64,000 nt of DNA from Microbacterium testaceum. GTDB lineage: Bacteria; Actinomycetota; Actinomycetes; Actinomycetales; Microbacteriaceae. The stretch covers positions 124,001 through 188,000 of the forward strand of contig NZ_BJML01000007.1 in NCBI RefSeq assembly GCF_006539145.1, read 5' to 3'. The notes beneath the pieces were generated by a model. That model saw nothing but the letters and a program-made list of their open reading frames with translations, did no database searches and was not told the DNA's origin. Position 1 is the first letter of the stretch. Every line of letters begins with the position of its first letter. The position numbers and the translations under genes are program-made. Positions 15,505 to 24,740 of this stretch are shown in pieces.

Positions 15505-18500
15505 ATGTCGCTCACCGATGCCCCCGACACGACGTCGGCCCCCACGTCCGGCCCCACCCCCGCCGCTCCGGTCGCCCCCGCCGACCTCGCCGACGACGCG
15601 ATCGCCCTCGTGCGCCGCTGGCTCGCCGAGAGTCGGAACGAGCCCGTCGACGCCGCCGCTCAACGCCTCGCGGGTGTCTTGCGCGACCCGCACGGCCTCG
15701 ACTTCACCGTCGGTTTCGTCGACGGCGTCGTGCGCCCCGAAGACGTGCGCGTCGCCGCGCGCAACCTCGCCGCCCTCACCCCGCTCATCCCGGGCTTCCT
15801 GCCGCTGCACCTCAAGGCGGCGATCCGCTTCGGCGCCCTCGCCGCGCCGATCCTCCCGCAGGTCGTCGTACCCGCCGCCCGCACGGCACTGCGCTCGATG
15901 GTGCGCCACCTCATCGTCGACGCGACCGACCGCAAGCTGGGCGAGGCCATCACCTCGATCCGCGGCCGGGGAGACGGCATCCGTCTCAACGTCAATCTTC
16001 TCGGCGAGGCGATCCTCGGCAAGAAGGAGGCCGCGCGCCGTCTGGCCGGCACCCGCAAGCTCCTCTCGCGCGACGACGTCGACTACGTCTCGATCAAGGT
16101 CTCGTCGACCGTCGCCCCGCACACGCCGTGGGCCTTCGACGCCGCGGTCGCCGATGCGGTCGCCGCCCTCCGCCCCCTCTACCGCGTGGCGAAGGAGACG
16201 GGGACCTTCCTCAATCTCGACATGGAGGAGTTCAAGGACCTCGACCTCACCCTCGCCGTCTTCGAGACGCTGCTGTCGGAGGACGAGTTCCGCGGCGTCG
16301 AGGCGGGCATCGTGCTGCAGGCGTACCTGCCCGACGCACTCGCCGCCATGATCCGCCTGCAGAAGTGGACCGCCGCGCGCGTGGCATCCGGGGGCGCCCC
16401 CATCAAGGTGCGGGTCGTCAAGGGCGCGAACCTGCCGATGGAGCGGGTGGATGCCGACGTGCACGACTGGCCGCTCGCCACCTGGCCGTCGAAGCAGGCG
16501 ACCGACGCCTCGTACAAGGCGGTCCTCGATTACGCGCTGCGACCCGAGCACACGACCAACGTGCGAATCGGCGTCGCCGGTCACAACCTCTTCGACGTCG
16601 CCCTGGCCTGGCTCCTCGCCGAGCGGCGCGGGGTGACCGAGGGCATCGACGTCGAGATGCTCCTCGGCATGGCGACCGCGCAGCAGGCGGTCGTGCGTCG
16701 CACGGTCGGTTCGATCCTGCTCTACACCCCCGTCGTGCACCCGCAGGAGTTCGACGTGGCGATCGCGTACCTCATCCGCCGCCTCGAAGAGGGCGCCTCG
16801 AGCGAGAACTTCATGTCGGCGGTGTTCGACCTCGACACCCACGCGGCGCTGTTCGCTCGCGAGCGCGACCGCTTCCTGGCATCCCTCGCCGACATGCCCG
16901 AGGGCGTTCCCGCCTCGAACCGCGTGCAGGACCGCTCGTCCGAGGCCGCTCCCGCGCCGACCCACGGTTTCCGCAACACCCCCGACTCCGACCCGGCGAT
17001 CGCCGCGAACCGCGACTGGTCACGCGCGATCATCCAGCGCATGGAGGGCTCCGCCCTGGGGCGCGACACCATCGCCGCGCACACGGTCACCGACGAATCG
17101 GCGCTGAACGCGGTGATCCAGGATGCCGCCGACTCGGCCGCCGCCTGGCGCGCGCTCGGAGCCGCCGGCCGCGCCGAGATCCTGCACCGCGCCGGCGACG
17201 TGCTCGAGAAGCACCGCGCCGACCTGCTCGAGGTCATGGGCGCCGAGTGCGGAAAGGTCATCGAGCAGAGCGACCCCGAGGTGTCGGAGGCGATCGACTT
17301 CGCGCACTACTACGCCGAGCAGGCGCGGACGCTGGAGAACGTGGACGGGGCGACCTTCACCCCGGTCGGTGTGACCGTGGTCACCCCGCCGTGGAACTTC
17401 CCCGTCGCCATCCCCGCGGGTTCCACTCTCGCCGCGCTCGCCGCCGGCTCCGCCGTGGTCATCAAGCCGGCGGTGCTCGCCGAGCGCTCCGGCGCGGTCA
17501 TGGTCGAGGCGCTGTGGGAGGCGGGCGTCCCTCGCGAGGTGCTGAAGCTCGTACAGCTGTCCGAGAACGACCTGGGTCGCCAGCTGCTCACCCACCCCGC
17601 CGTCGGGCGGGTCGTGCTCACCGGCGCCTACGAGACGGCCGAGCTCTTCCGCTCGTTCCGCCCCGACCTGCCGCTGCTCGCCGAGACGAGCGGCAAGAAC
17701 GCCGTGATCGTCACGCCCAGCGCCGACCTCGACCTCGCGGCCAAGGACGTGGCGATGTCGGCCTTCGGTCACGCGGGACAGAAGTGCTCCGCGGCATCCC
17801 TCGTCGTGCTCGTCGGCTCGGTCGCCCGTTCGCGCCGCTTCCGCGACCAGCTGGTCGACGCCGTCACCTCGCTCGAGGTCGGCCTGCCGTGGGACGAGGC
17901 CTCGCGCGTCGGACCGCTCATCGAGCCCGCGAACGGCAAGCTGCTGACGGCCCTCACGAGCCTCGAGCCCGGCCAGCGCTGGGTGGTCGAGCCGCAGAAG
18001 CTCGATGACGAGGGGATGCTGTGGCGTCCCGGCATCCGCGAGGGCGTGCAGCCCGGCAGCGAGTTCCACCGCACCGAGTACTTCGGGCCCGTGCTCGGCA
18101 TCATGACCGCCGAGACCCTCGACGACGCGATCGAGATCGTCAACGCGATCGAGTACGGCCTCACCTCGGGCCTGCACGCGCTCGACGAGGCCGAGATCCA
18201 GCAGTGGCTCTCGCGCATCGAGGCCGGCAACGTCTACGTCAACCGCGGCACCACGGGTGCGATCGTGCAGCGCCAGCCGTTCGGCGGATGGAAGAAGTCG
18301 GCCGTCGGCGCGGGCACCAAGGCCGGCGGGCCCCACTACCTGTCCGGCTTCGGAACGTGGGCGGATGCCGAGGTGTCCGGCCCCTCCCGACCGGACGCCC
18401 TCGCCGCCGCCGCCGTGGCCGCCGTGCCCGCGCGCGATCGCGAGTGGCTGGCATCCGCCCTCTCGAGCGACGCCGCCGCGTGGGCCGCTGAGTTCTCGCT

Positions 18501-18972
18501 GGCTCGCGACGTGACGGGTCTGGAGTCGGAGCAGAACGTCCTCCGCTACGCGGCGGTGCCGGTCACCGTGCGCCTCGAGGACGCGTCGGAGGCCGCGCTC
18601 GTGCGAGTGGTCGCCGCCGGGGTCCGGGCGCGCTCCACCGTGACCGTCAGCGCCGCGCGCGAGCTGTCGCCCGCCGTCCGCGCGTGGCTCGAGGGTGTGG
18701 GCGTCCGCGCCGCCGTCGAGGACACCGCCGACTGGAGCCGCCGCGCGGCACGTCTGGTGCGCACCGGTGGGCGTGTGCGCCTGCTCGGGGGCTCGCCGGC
18801 AGTTCTCGCCGAGGCCACCGGCGGTTCGCCCGCGGTCGCGGTGTACGCCGGTGAGGTCACCCGTGCCGGGCACGTCGAACTGCTGCCGTTCCTGCGCGAG
18901 CAGGCCGTGTCGATCACGGCCCACCGCTTCGGCACGCCCCGGCGGTACGAGGTGCCGCCGCTGGTCGGCTGA
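15505..18972 (+). CDS. putA: Bifunctional proline dehydrogenase / L-glutamate gamma-semialdehyde dehydrogenase
   Basis: This 1155-residue enzyme oxidises proline to glutamate in two steps. The N-terminal half (about residues 100-480) is the FAD-dependent proline dehydrogenase barrel, with ENFMSAVFD near its end. The centre (about 520-970) is an aldehyde dehydrogenase with Glu727 in LAETSGKNA and the nucleophile Cys761 in GHAGQKCSAA. The last 150 residues resemble the extra ALDH-like domain of longer PutA proteins. There is no N-terminal ribbon-helix-helix, so it is not self-regulating and the divergent LysR protein likely does this. The ATG has a strong upstream ribosome site. Confidence 0.94.
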   Translation: MSLTDAPDTTSAPTSGPTPAAPVAPADLADDAIALVRRWLAESRNEPVDAAAQRLAGVLRDPHGLDFTVGFVDGVVRPEDVRVAARNLAALTPLIPGFLPLHLKAAIRFGALAAPILPQVVVPAARTALRSMVRHLIVDATDRKLGEAITSIRGRGDGIRLNVNLLGEAILGKKEAARRLAGTRKLLSRDDVDYVSIKVSSTVAPHTPWAFDAAVADAVAALRPLYRVAKETGTFLNLDMEEFKDLDLTLAVFETLLSEDEFRGVEAGIVLQAYLPDALAAMIRLQKWTAARVASGGAPIKVRVVKGANLPMERVDADVHDWPLATWPSKQATDASYKAVLDYALRPEHTTNVRIGVAGHNLFDVALAWLLAERRGVTEGIDVEMLLGMATAQQAVVRRTVGSILLYTPVVHPQEFDVAIAYLIRRLEEGASSENFMSAVFDLDTHAALFARERDRFLASLADMPEGVPASNRVQDRSSEAAPAPTHGFRNTPDSDPAIAANRDWSRAIIQRMEGSALGRDTIAAHTVTDESALNAVIQDAADSAAAWRALGAAGRAEILHRAGDVLEKHRADLLEVMGAECGKVIEQSDPEVSEAIDFAHYYAEQARTLENVDGATFTPVGVTVVTPPWNFPVAIPAGSTLAALAAGSAVVIKPAVLAERSGAVMVEALWEAGVPREVLKLVQLSENDLGRQLLTHPAVGRVVLTGAYETAELFRSFRPDLPLLAETSGKNAVIVTPSADLDLAAKDVAMSAFGHAGQKCSAASLVVLVGSVARSRRFRDQLVDAVTSLEVGLPWDEASRVGPLIEPANGKLLTALTSLEPGQRWVVEPQKLDDEGMLWRPGIREGVQPGSEFHRTEYFGPVLGIMTAETLDDAIEIVNAIEYGLTSGLHALDEAEIQQWLSRIEAGNVYVNRGTTGAIVQRQPFGGWKKSAVGAGTKAGGPHYLSGFGTWADAEVSGPSRPDALAAAAVAAVPARDREWLASALSSDAAAWAAEFSLARDVTGLESEQNVLRYAAVPVTVRLEDASEAALVRVVAAGVRARSTVTVSAARELSPAVRAWLEGVGVRAAVEDTADWSRRAARLVRTGGRVRLLGGSPAVLAEATGGSPAVAVYAGEVTRAGHVELLPFLREQAVSITAHRFGTPRRYEVPPLVG

Positions 18973-18982
18973 TCCTCCCGAC

Positions 18983-19014
18983 GACGGGGCCGTTCCCTCG
19001 GGGACGGCCCCGTC
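18983..19014 (+). terminator. Terminator after putA
   Basis: GACGGGGCCGT (18983-18993) pairs with ACGGCCCCGTC (19004-19014) around a 10-base loop, 10 bp after the putA stop. No T-run follows. It lies before the convergent PPOX gene. Confidence 0.75.
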
Positions 19015-19071
19015 GCCACGTCCGGGAGCGGATTCACGCCCGACGTGAGCGTCGACGGAACCGGGCCGCGG

Positions 19072-19746
19072 CTACGACATGCCCGCCGCCGAAACCCGTT
19101 CGGCCGCTCGGCGCACGGAGTCCGGAACCGCCACGCCCGCCGCGGTCTGAGCCGAGGTGACGGGCTCACCGGCGACCGCTCGCAGCGGCAGCATGCCCGC
19201 CCAGACCGACCGGTCCTCGCCATCGTCGTCGACCTCGACGAGCGAGCCGGCGTTGTCCTTCACGCTCGCCTCCGTCAGCGGAACGCGCAGCACCAGGGTC
19301 GCGGCGATCTCCCGCGCGGTCATCGGACGCACGTCGGCACTGCGCCCCGGCATGAGGTGTTCCGACAGCGTGAGCAGGGCTGCTTCTTTCTCTTCGGGAG
19401 GGACGACGGATGCCACGGCGTGCACGACCGCGCAGCGATACCGCATCGAGCTGTCGAAAAGCGAACGCGCATACTTCAGGCCCATCAGGTGCGTGATCGT
19501 GAGGCTCACGGGGGCACCCGCGGCGATGCGGCGGAAGAAGTCGCTGCCCGTCGAGCCGTGGATGAGCAGATCGTCGCCGTCGCGGCCGATCCCCACCGGC
19601 AGAGCCACCGGCCGGTCGTCGCGCACGATGGCGAGGGTGGCATAGAGGGCTGCGTCGATCACGTCGTAGAGGGCGGCGCGGTCGGTGCGCTGGTGGTGTG
19701 CGCCGCGACGCACGCGGGTCAGGGCGGTGAGGGGGAGGTCGGTCAT
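19072..19746 (-). CDS. Pyridoxamine 5'-phosphate oxidase-like flavin-binding protein
   Basis: A 224-residue protein with a split-barrel FMN-binding fold. The typical N-terminal pattern is RGAHHQRTDRAALYDVIDAALYATLAIV followed by DDLLIHGSTGSDFFRRIAAGAPVSLTITHL. Members of this group bind FMN, F420 or haem and reduce or oxidise diverse small molecules. It is not a canonical PdxH, since the usual PLP-binding C-terminus is not evident. It is divergent from a MocR/PdxR-type regulator, an arrangement often seen for this family, so a role linked to vitamin B6 or to small-molecule detoxification is inferred. Confidence 0.8.
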   Translation of the reverse strand: MTDLPLTALTRVRRGAHHQRTDRAALYDVIDAALYATLAIVRDDRPVALPVGIGRDGDDLLIHGSTGSDFFRRIAAGAPVSLTITHLMGLKYARSLFDSSMRYRCAVVHAVASVVPPEEKEAALLTLSEHLMPGRSADVRPMTAREIAATLVLRVPLTEASVKDNAGSLVEVDDDGEDRSVWAGMLPLRAVAGEPVTSAQTAAGVAVPDSVRRAAERVSAAGMS

Positions 19747-19767
19747 GACACCATTCCAGGTGAACGG

Positions 19768-19812
19768 CTGGTCCAGCGCGTAGTCCGCTTTTCGCGGATG
19801 TCGATAGACCAG
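19768..19812. promoter_or_regulatory. CTGGTC...GACCAG inverted repeat, candidate MocR operator
   Basis: Six-base arms CTGGTC (19768-19773) and GACCAG (19807-19812) lie 33 bp apart in the 81-bp space between the divergent PPOX-like and MocR genes. MocR/PdxR proteins often bind pairs of spaced repeats in exactly this position. Confidence 0.5.
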
Positions 19813-19827
19813 TGAGAGGGTGGGGGC

Positions 19828-21267
19828 ATGATCTCCGCCGGCATCCTGGATCGCGATTCCGACGTGCCCCTCCACGAGCAGCTCGCGCACAACCTGCGCG
19901 CAACCATCGTGGCCGGGCGAGCGAGCGGGGGAGATGCGGTTCCCTCGACTCGCGCTCTCGCGGCCGATCTGGGGATCGCGCGCGGCACCGCGGTCGCCGC
20001 GTACGAGATCCTCGCGGGGGAGGGCTACCTCTCGACCCGCCCCGGCGGGAGGACCGTCGTGGCCGAGGTCGTCGGCTCGTCGACCCGCCCGGTCGAGAGG
20101 GGAGACCACGCTTCTGCGAAGACGGCTCCGGCCGTCGTCGACCTGCGCCCCGGGCGCCCCCACACCACCGGTATCGCCGATGCCGCATGGCGCTCGGCCT
20201 GGCGGCGGGCGGGGGGTGTCGATCCGGTATCCGACGTCGACGACGTGCGCGGCCACCCGCCTCTGCGCGACCAGATCGCCCGGCACCTCGGACGCACCCG
20301 CGGGCTCGACGTCGTGCCCGACGAGGTCATCGTGACCGCGGGGACGAGCGACGCGGTGCTGTTGACGGTGCTCGCTCTCACGCCCCGGAACGTCGGCCGC
20401 CCGCTCCGCGTGGGCATCGAGAACCCGGGGTATCCGCGCGTCCGTCGCATCCTGCACCGGCTTCGGGTCGAGGTGGTGCCGTTCCCGGTACGCCTCGACG
20501 ACGGTCTCGATCTCGACGCCGTCGAGGCCCGCGCCGACCTGGACGCCCTCGTCGTCACCCCTCACCATCACTACCCCCTCGGAACACGGCTGGATGCCGC
20601 TGCCCGCGCGCGACTGCTCACCTGGGCCGCGCGCACCGGCGCGGTGATCGTCGAAGACGACTACGACAGCGAGTTCCCCCACGGTCGCGCGCCGCTGCCC
20701 CCGCTCCACCTGCTCGATCCGGGGCGGGTCGTCATGATCGGCACCCTGTCGAAGGTCCTCAGCCCGTCGCTGCGGAGCGGGTGGATCGTCGCCACCGGCG
20801 AGCTGCGCGATCGCCTCGTCGCGACGCGGGCCGACCTCGACCCGCCGGTCTCGCAGGTGCAGCAGCGCGCCCTGGCCCTGTACCTCGGCGAGGGCGCGCT
20901 CGCGCGGCACACCGCTCGTCGCCGGCGCGACTACCGTCACCGTCGCCGCCTTCTGCTGGAGGCCTTCGCCGGGATCGACGGGGTCGAGCTCACCGCGACG
21001 GACGGCGGGCTGCACGCCGTGGTCCTGCTGCCCGTCGCCGGGGCCGCGACCGAGCAGGCTGTGGTCGACCAGCTCGCAGCCCGCGGCATCCTGGTGTCGC
21101 CCCTCTCCGGGTATGCGGTGCCGGGGGCCGCCGTCGATGTGCCCGCGGGAATCGTGTTCGGCTACGCCGAGCCGTCGACGCCGGTGCTGATGACCGCCGT
21201 CGCGGAACTCATCGCGATCGTGCGCGCCGTCGCTTCTGGGCCGCGACTTGACCCTGACACGGTGTGA
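19828..21267 (+). CDS. MocR/PdxR-type regulator (GntR DNA-binding domain fused to aminotransferase-like domain)
   Basis: This 479-residue protein joins an N-terminal GntR winged helix (residues 10-75, with VPSTRALAADLGIARGTAVAAY) to a fold-type I aminotransferase-like domain (110-470). The PLP-lysine is about K309 in GTLSKVLSPSLRSG, and VIVEDDYDSEF lies before it. Such proteins sense PLP or an amine adduct and usually regulate the adjacent divergent gene, here the PPOX-like gene. The start is ATG at 19828. The stop overlaps the ribosome-site region of the following MerR gene. Confidence 0.88.
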   Translation: MISAGILDRDSDVPLHEQLAHNLRATIVAGRASGGDAVPSTRALAADLGIARGTAVAAYEILAGEGYLSTRPGGRTVVAEVVGSSTRPVERGDHASAKTAPAVVDLRPGRPHTTGIADAAWRSAWRRAGGVDPVSDVDDVRGHPPLRDQIARHLGRTRGLDVVPDEVIVTAGTSDAVLLTVLALTPRNVGRPLRVGIENPGYPRVRRILHRLRVEVVPFPVRLDDGLDLDAVEARADLDALVVTPHHHYPLGTRLDAAARARLLTWAARTGAVIVEDDYDSEFPHGRAPLPPLHLLDPGRVVMIGTLSKVLSPSLRSGWIVATGELRDRLVATRADLDPPVSQVQQRALALYLGEGALARHTARRRRDYRHRRRLLLEAFAGIDGVELTATDGGLHAVVLLPVAGAATEQAVVDQLAARGILVSPLSGYAVPGAAVDVPAGIVFGYAEPSTPVLMTAVAELIAIVRAVASGPRLDPDTV

Positions 21268-21284
21268 GGAAGGAGAACAGAAGC

Positions 21285-22088
21285 ATGTTGTCCATCGGAG
21301 CGTTCGCGCAGATCGGCCAGGTGACCCACCGGATGCTCCGGCACTGGGACAGCGCCGGTCTGCTCGTGCCCGCGCACGTGGACGAGCACAGCGGTTACCG
21401 CTCGTACGATCCGTCGCAGCTCGAGAGGCTGCACCGAATCGTGGCGCTGCGGCAGCTCGGCTTCGGCCTCGACGACGTCGCCTCGATTCTGAACCAGGGT
21501 GTGGGTGCCGATCGCATCGCGGTGCTGCTGCGGGAGCGTCGCGTCGAGGTGGAGCGTGAGCATCGGATCGCCGCCGCACGGCTCGTCGACGTGGAGCGGC
21601 GCCTCCACCTCATCGAGAGAGAAAAGCACATGCGAGAGATCGAGATCGTCCAGAAGTCACTGCCTGCCCTCCGCCTTGCCGCCCGTCGTCGCCTGGTGGC
21701 CGACGGCGCGGAGATGGCGGACGTCGTCGGACCGGCCTTCGACGCCGTCGCCGCAGTCATCGGTGCGGAGAAGGGAGCACTCGACACCCCCGTCGCGCAA
21801 TACGCGGTTCGCGAGGACGGCACGGAGGTGATCGCCGGGTATCTCTATCTCGGAACAGTGCACGACGGCATAGAGATCGTCGAACTCCCCGCCGTCGAGA
21901 TAGCCGTGTGCGGCATCCATCTGGGATCGATGGAACGGATCGGTGAGAGCTGGCAGTCCATCCACGCGCAGATCCTCGACCGCGGGTACGTGCCATCGGG
22001 ACCCTGCCGCGAGCTGTACATGCGGGCCGAGTCCGACGACCAGTCCGACTGGGTGACCGAACTGCAGCAGCCGGTCGTCGTGGTCTGA
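21285..22088 (+). CDS. MerR family regulator with GyrI-like effector domain
   Basis: A 267-residue protein with an N-terminal MerR DNA-binding domain (residues 1-70: MLSIGAFAQIGQVTHRMLRHWD, then GYRSYDPSQLERLHRI), a coiled-coil dimer helix (about 75-115, rich in R, E and H) and a C-terminal GyrI/BmrR-like ligand domain (125-265). These proteins bind hydrophobic or cationic drugs and activate efflux or modifying genes. AGGAAGGAG nine bases before the ATG at 21285 decides the start over the upstream GTG. No obvious target gene is adjacent apart from the MocR gene upstream. Confidence 0.87.
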   Translation: MLSIGAFAQIGQVTHRMLRHWDSAGLLVPAHVDEHSGYRSYDPSQLERLHRIVALRQLGFGLDDVASILNQGVGADRIAVLLRERRVEVEREHRIAAARLVDVERRLHLIEREKHMREIEIVQKSLPALRLAARRRLVADGAEMADVVGPAFDAVAAVIGAEKGALDTPVAQYAVREDGTEVIAGYLYLGTVHDGIEIVELPAVEIAVCGIHLGSMERIGESWQSIHAQILDRGYVPSGPCRELYMRAESDDQSDWVTELQQPVVVV

Positions 22089-22211
22089 AGCCACGACCCT
22101 CGCACCCCGGGGCGTCGTGCGGACTCCGACGCCGACGTGCCGGGTGCGGTGAGGCGCGTGCGGCGTGTCGCCTCGGCGTCCGCGGGACGGCCGGGATGCC
22201 AGGGCCTCGGC

Positions 22212-23795
22212 CTACCCCCCGAGGATCTCCAGCGCCGCCATCGCCGCGTTCTGGCCGCCGATGCCGCTCACCGCCCCGCCGCGCTGAGCGCTCGCCCCGC
22301 ACAACAGGATGCGGGCGTGCGGCGTCGACACGCCCCAGCGCGCGGCGGGGGAGTCGGCGGGAGCCGACAGCCACGGCCACGACAGGGCGCCGTGGAAGAT
22401 GTCGCCGCCGATCATGGCGAGCGACTCCTCCAGGTCGCGGGTGGTGCGGGCCTCGATGCAGAGTCGCCCGTCGGGCGCCCGCAGGATGCAGTCGCGCAGG
22501 GGCTCGGCGAGGACGGAATCCAACGAGGCTTGGGCGGCGGCCAGCAGGCGCGCTCCCGCGGCGACCGGATCGGTGTCGTCGATGAGGCGGTGCGGCACCT
22601 GCAGACCGAACATCGTGAGCGTCTGCGCGCCGGACGCCCGCAGCTCCTCGCCGAGGATCGACGGGTCGGTCAGCGAGTGGCAGTAGACCTCGACGGGGAG
22701 TGGTTCGGGGATGAGTCCTCCGGATGCCGCCACGTGAGCGGCATCCAACTGGGTCATGGTCTCGTTGACGTGGAAAGTACCCGAGAAGGCGGCCTCGGGG
22801 GTCACCGACTCATCGCGCAGACGTGGCAGGCGCGAGAGCAGCATGTTCACCTTGACCTGTGCACCCTCCGGCGCTTCGGCGCCGGTCGTCGATGATCCGC
22901 CGGCGGTCAGCAGCCGGTCGAGCACCGCGCGGCCGACGCCGCTGAGCACGAGGTCGCCTCGGAAGACTTCGGAGCGATCGGTCATCGTGTGCACGTCGCC
23001 GTCGGGCGAGACCGAGACGACCTCGACACCCGTGACGATCTCGGCCCCCGCCTCGCGGGCGGCGCGCTCGAGCTCGGCCGTCACCGCGCCCATGCCACCG
23101 ACGGGGACGTCCCAGTCGCCGGTCCCGCCGCCGATCACGTGGTACAAGAAGCACCGGTTCTGCGTGAGGGAGGGGTCGTCGGACGACGCGAAGGTGCCGA
23201 TGAGCCCGTCGGTGAGCGCGACGCCCCGGACGAGGTCGCTGTCGAGCGAGGAGCGCAGGAGATCTCCGAGCGGGCGGGTGGTGAGGGCATCCCAGAGCTC
23301 GTCGTCGCCCACGCGCTCGCGCAGCTCGTCGGACGTGGGCAGCGGTTCGGCCATCGTCGGGAAGACGGCACGGGCCACCGGGGCGAGACGCTCGCCGAAC
23401 GCCGCGAAACGCGCCGCCTCGTGGGTGTCGCCGAGGGTGCGCGCGAACGAGGCGGCGGTGGCCTCGGCATCCCGGGTATCGACGAGCACGCCGCGCGTGG
23501 GGTCGGTCGGGTCGGGCGTATAAGAGGAGTACCGGCGCCGGCGAAGCTCGATGCGCAGGCCCAGGTCGTCGATGATCCGCTGCGGCAGCAGGCTGACGAG
23601 GTAGGAGTACCGCGACAGGCGTGCATCGACTCCCGCCCACGGGCGCTCCGACACGGCGGCGCCGCCCACGGCATCCGATCTCTCGATCACCACCACCCGG
23701 CGCCCTGCGCGGGCGAGATAGGCCGCGGCGACGAGGGCGTTGTGCCCACCCCCCACGATGACGACGTCGTACCGGCGAGAATCCGAAGCGGTCAT
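22212..23795 (-). CDS. CrtI/PYROXD2-like FAD-dependent oxidoreductase
   Basis: A 527-residue flavoprotein with an N-terminal FAD site VVIVGGGHNALVAAAYLA (GGGHNA at residues 15-20), followed by ERSDAVGGAAVSE. The central region has GGMGAVTAELERAAREAGAEI, and the end CGASAQRGGAVSGIGGQNAAMAAL forms the second FAD-binding motif. It belongs to the phytoene desaturase/PYROXD2 superfamily. No carotenoid genes are nearby, so it is probably not a carotenoid enzyme. Substrate unknown. The gene lies alone, convergent with MerR over 123 bp in which I see nothing else. Confidence 0.82.
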   Translation of the reverse strand: MTASDSRRYDVVIVGGGHNALVAAAYLARAGRRVVVIERSDAVGGAAVSERPWAGVDARLSRYSYLVSLLPQRIIDDLGLRIELRRRRYSSYTPDPTDPTRGVLVDTRDAEATAASFARTLGDTHEAARFAAFGERLAPVARAVFPTMAEPLPTSDELRERVGDDELWDALTTRPLGDLLRSSLDSDLVRGVALTDGLIGTFASSDDPSLTQNRCFLYHVIGGGTGDWDVPVGGMGAVTAELERAAREAGAEIVTGVEVVSVSPDGDVHTMTDRSEVFRGDLVLSGVGRAVLDRLLTAGGSSTTGAEAPEGAQVKVNMLLSRLPRLRDESVTPEAAFSGTFHVNETMTQLDAAHVAASGGLIPEPLPVEVYCHSLTDPSILGEELRASGAQTLTMFGLQVPHRLIDDTDPVAAGARLLAAAQASLDSVLAEPLRDCILRAPDGRLCIEARTTRDLEESLAMIGGDIFHGALSWPWLSAPADSPAARWGVSTPHARILLCGASAQRGGAVSGIGGQNAAMAALEILGG

Positions 23796-23844
23796 GAGCC
23801 CACGCTAACGACAGCGGCGAATTCGTCGCAGGGGGTGGCGCACG

Positions 23845-23850
23845 TAGCCT
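23845..23850 (+). promoter_or_regulatory. Leaderless -10 box TAGCCT
   Basis: TAGCCT is followed by seven bases (the heptamer GGATGCC) and the ATG at 23858, with no ribosome site. Confidence 0.55.
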
Positions 23851-23857
23851 GGATGCC

Positions 23858-24655
23858 ATGACTTCCGCAGCCGACCTGCTCGAGATCGCCACGCGTATCG
23901 CCCGAGAGGCCGGTGAACTCGCCCACCGTCGCCGTCGCGAGGGCGTGACGGTCGCGGCGACCAAATCGGCCGCCGCCGACATCGTCACCGCCGCCGACCG
24001 CGAGGTCGAAGCCTTCATTCGGGCGGAGCTCGCGCGAGAGCGGCCCGATGACGGTTTCTTCGGCGAGGAATCCGGGGCCGAAGAGGGAACGAGCGGGATC
24101 ACGTGGGTCGTCGACCCGATCGACGGCACCGTCAACTACGCCTACGGCATTCCGGCCTGGGCCGTGAGTATCGCCGCCGTCGAGGGCACCGCCGAGACCG
24201 CGTCGTGGACCGCGCTCGCCGGGGCGGTCTTCAACCCCGTGACGGGCGAGCTGTTCCGGGCCTCGCGCGGCGGGGGAGCCTGGCTCGGTGACACCCGCTT
24301 GTCCGTGGGCGAGGTGGGTCCGGCCGGGGGGCTCGTCGCCACCGGCTTCGGTTACAACCCCGAGACGCACGGACCCGCGCTCGCACAGCTGTCTCGCGTC
24401 ATGCCGATCGCCCGCGACGTGCGCCGCATCGGCGCGGCCTCTCTCGACCTGGCGTCGGTTGCCGCCGGTCGCGTCGACGCCTACTACGAACGCGGCACGC
24501 AGCCGTGGGATCACGCCGCGGGCTCGCTGCTGGTCGAAGAAGCGGGGGGAATCATCGGGGGAGCGCCCGGCGGACGCCCCGGCAACGGCATGGTGATCGC
24601 CGCGGGCCCCGACTTCTACCGCCGTCTCGAGCCGCTGCTCGACTACGAGCGGTGA
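23858..24655 (+). CDS. Inositol monophosphatase family protein
   Basis: A 265-residue cytosolic Mg2+-dependent phosphatase. The metal ligands lie in GEES (69-72) and DPIDGTVNY (86-94), and the C-terminal WDHAAGSLLVEEAGG completes the active site. The length is normal. Substrates in this family include inositol phosphates, histidinol phosphate and 3'-phosphoadenosine 5'-phosphate, and the sequence alone does not decide. It is read from a leaderless promoter. The M23 peptidase gene follows after 85 bp with its own promoter region. Confidence 0.88.
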   Translation: MTSAADLLEIATRIAREAGELAHRRRREGVTVAATKSAAADIVTAADREVEAFIRAELARERPDDGFFGEESGAEEGTSGITWVVDPIDGTVNYAYGIPAWAVSIAAVEGTAETASWTALAGAVFNPVTGELFRASRGGGAWLGDTRLSVGEVGPAGGLVATGFGYNPETHGPALAQLSRVMPIARDVRRIGAASLDLASVAAGRVDAYYERGTQPWDHAAGSLLVEEAGGIIGGAPGGRPGNGMVIAAGPDFYRRLEPLLDYER

Positions 24656-24740
24656 CAGAGGTCGCGCCCATGGCATTCCCAGACCAGCCGAGGTAGGGTG
24701 TTTACCAGTTCGTTATCTTCCGCAACCCGAACCTGCGGAG

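Noticed and set aside
22212..23795. Calling this gene phytoene desaturase (crtI)
   Set aside because: Only the superfamily fold is shared. No crtB, crtE or lycopene cyclase genes are nearby and key CrtI regions are not obvious.
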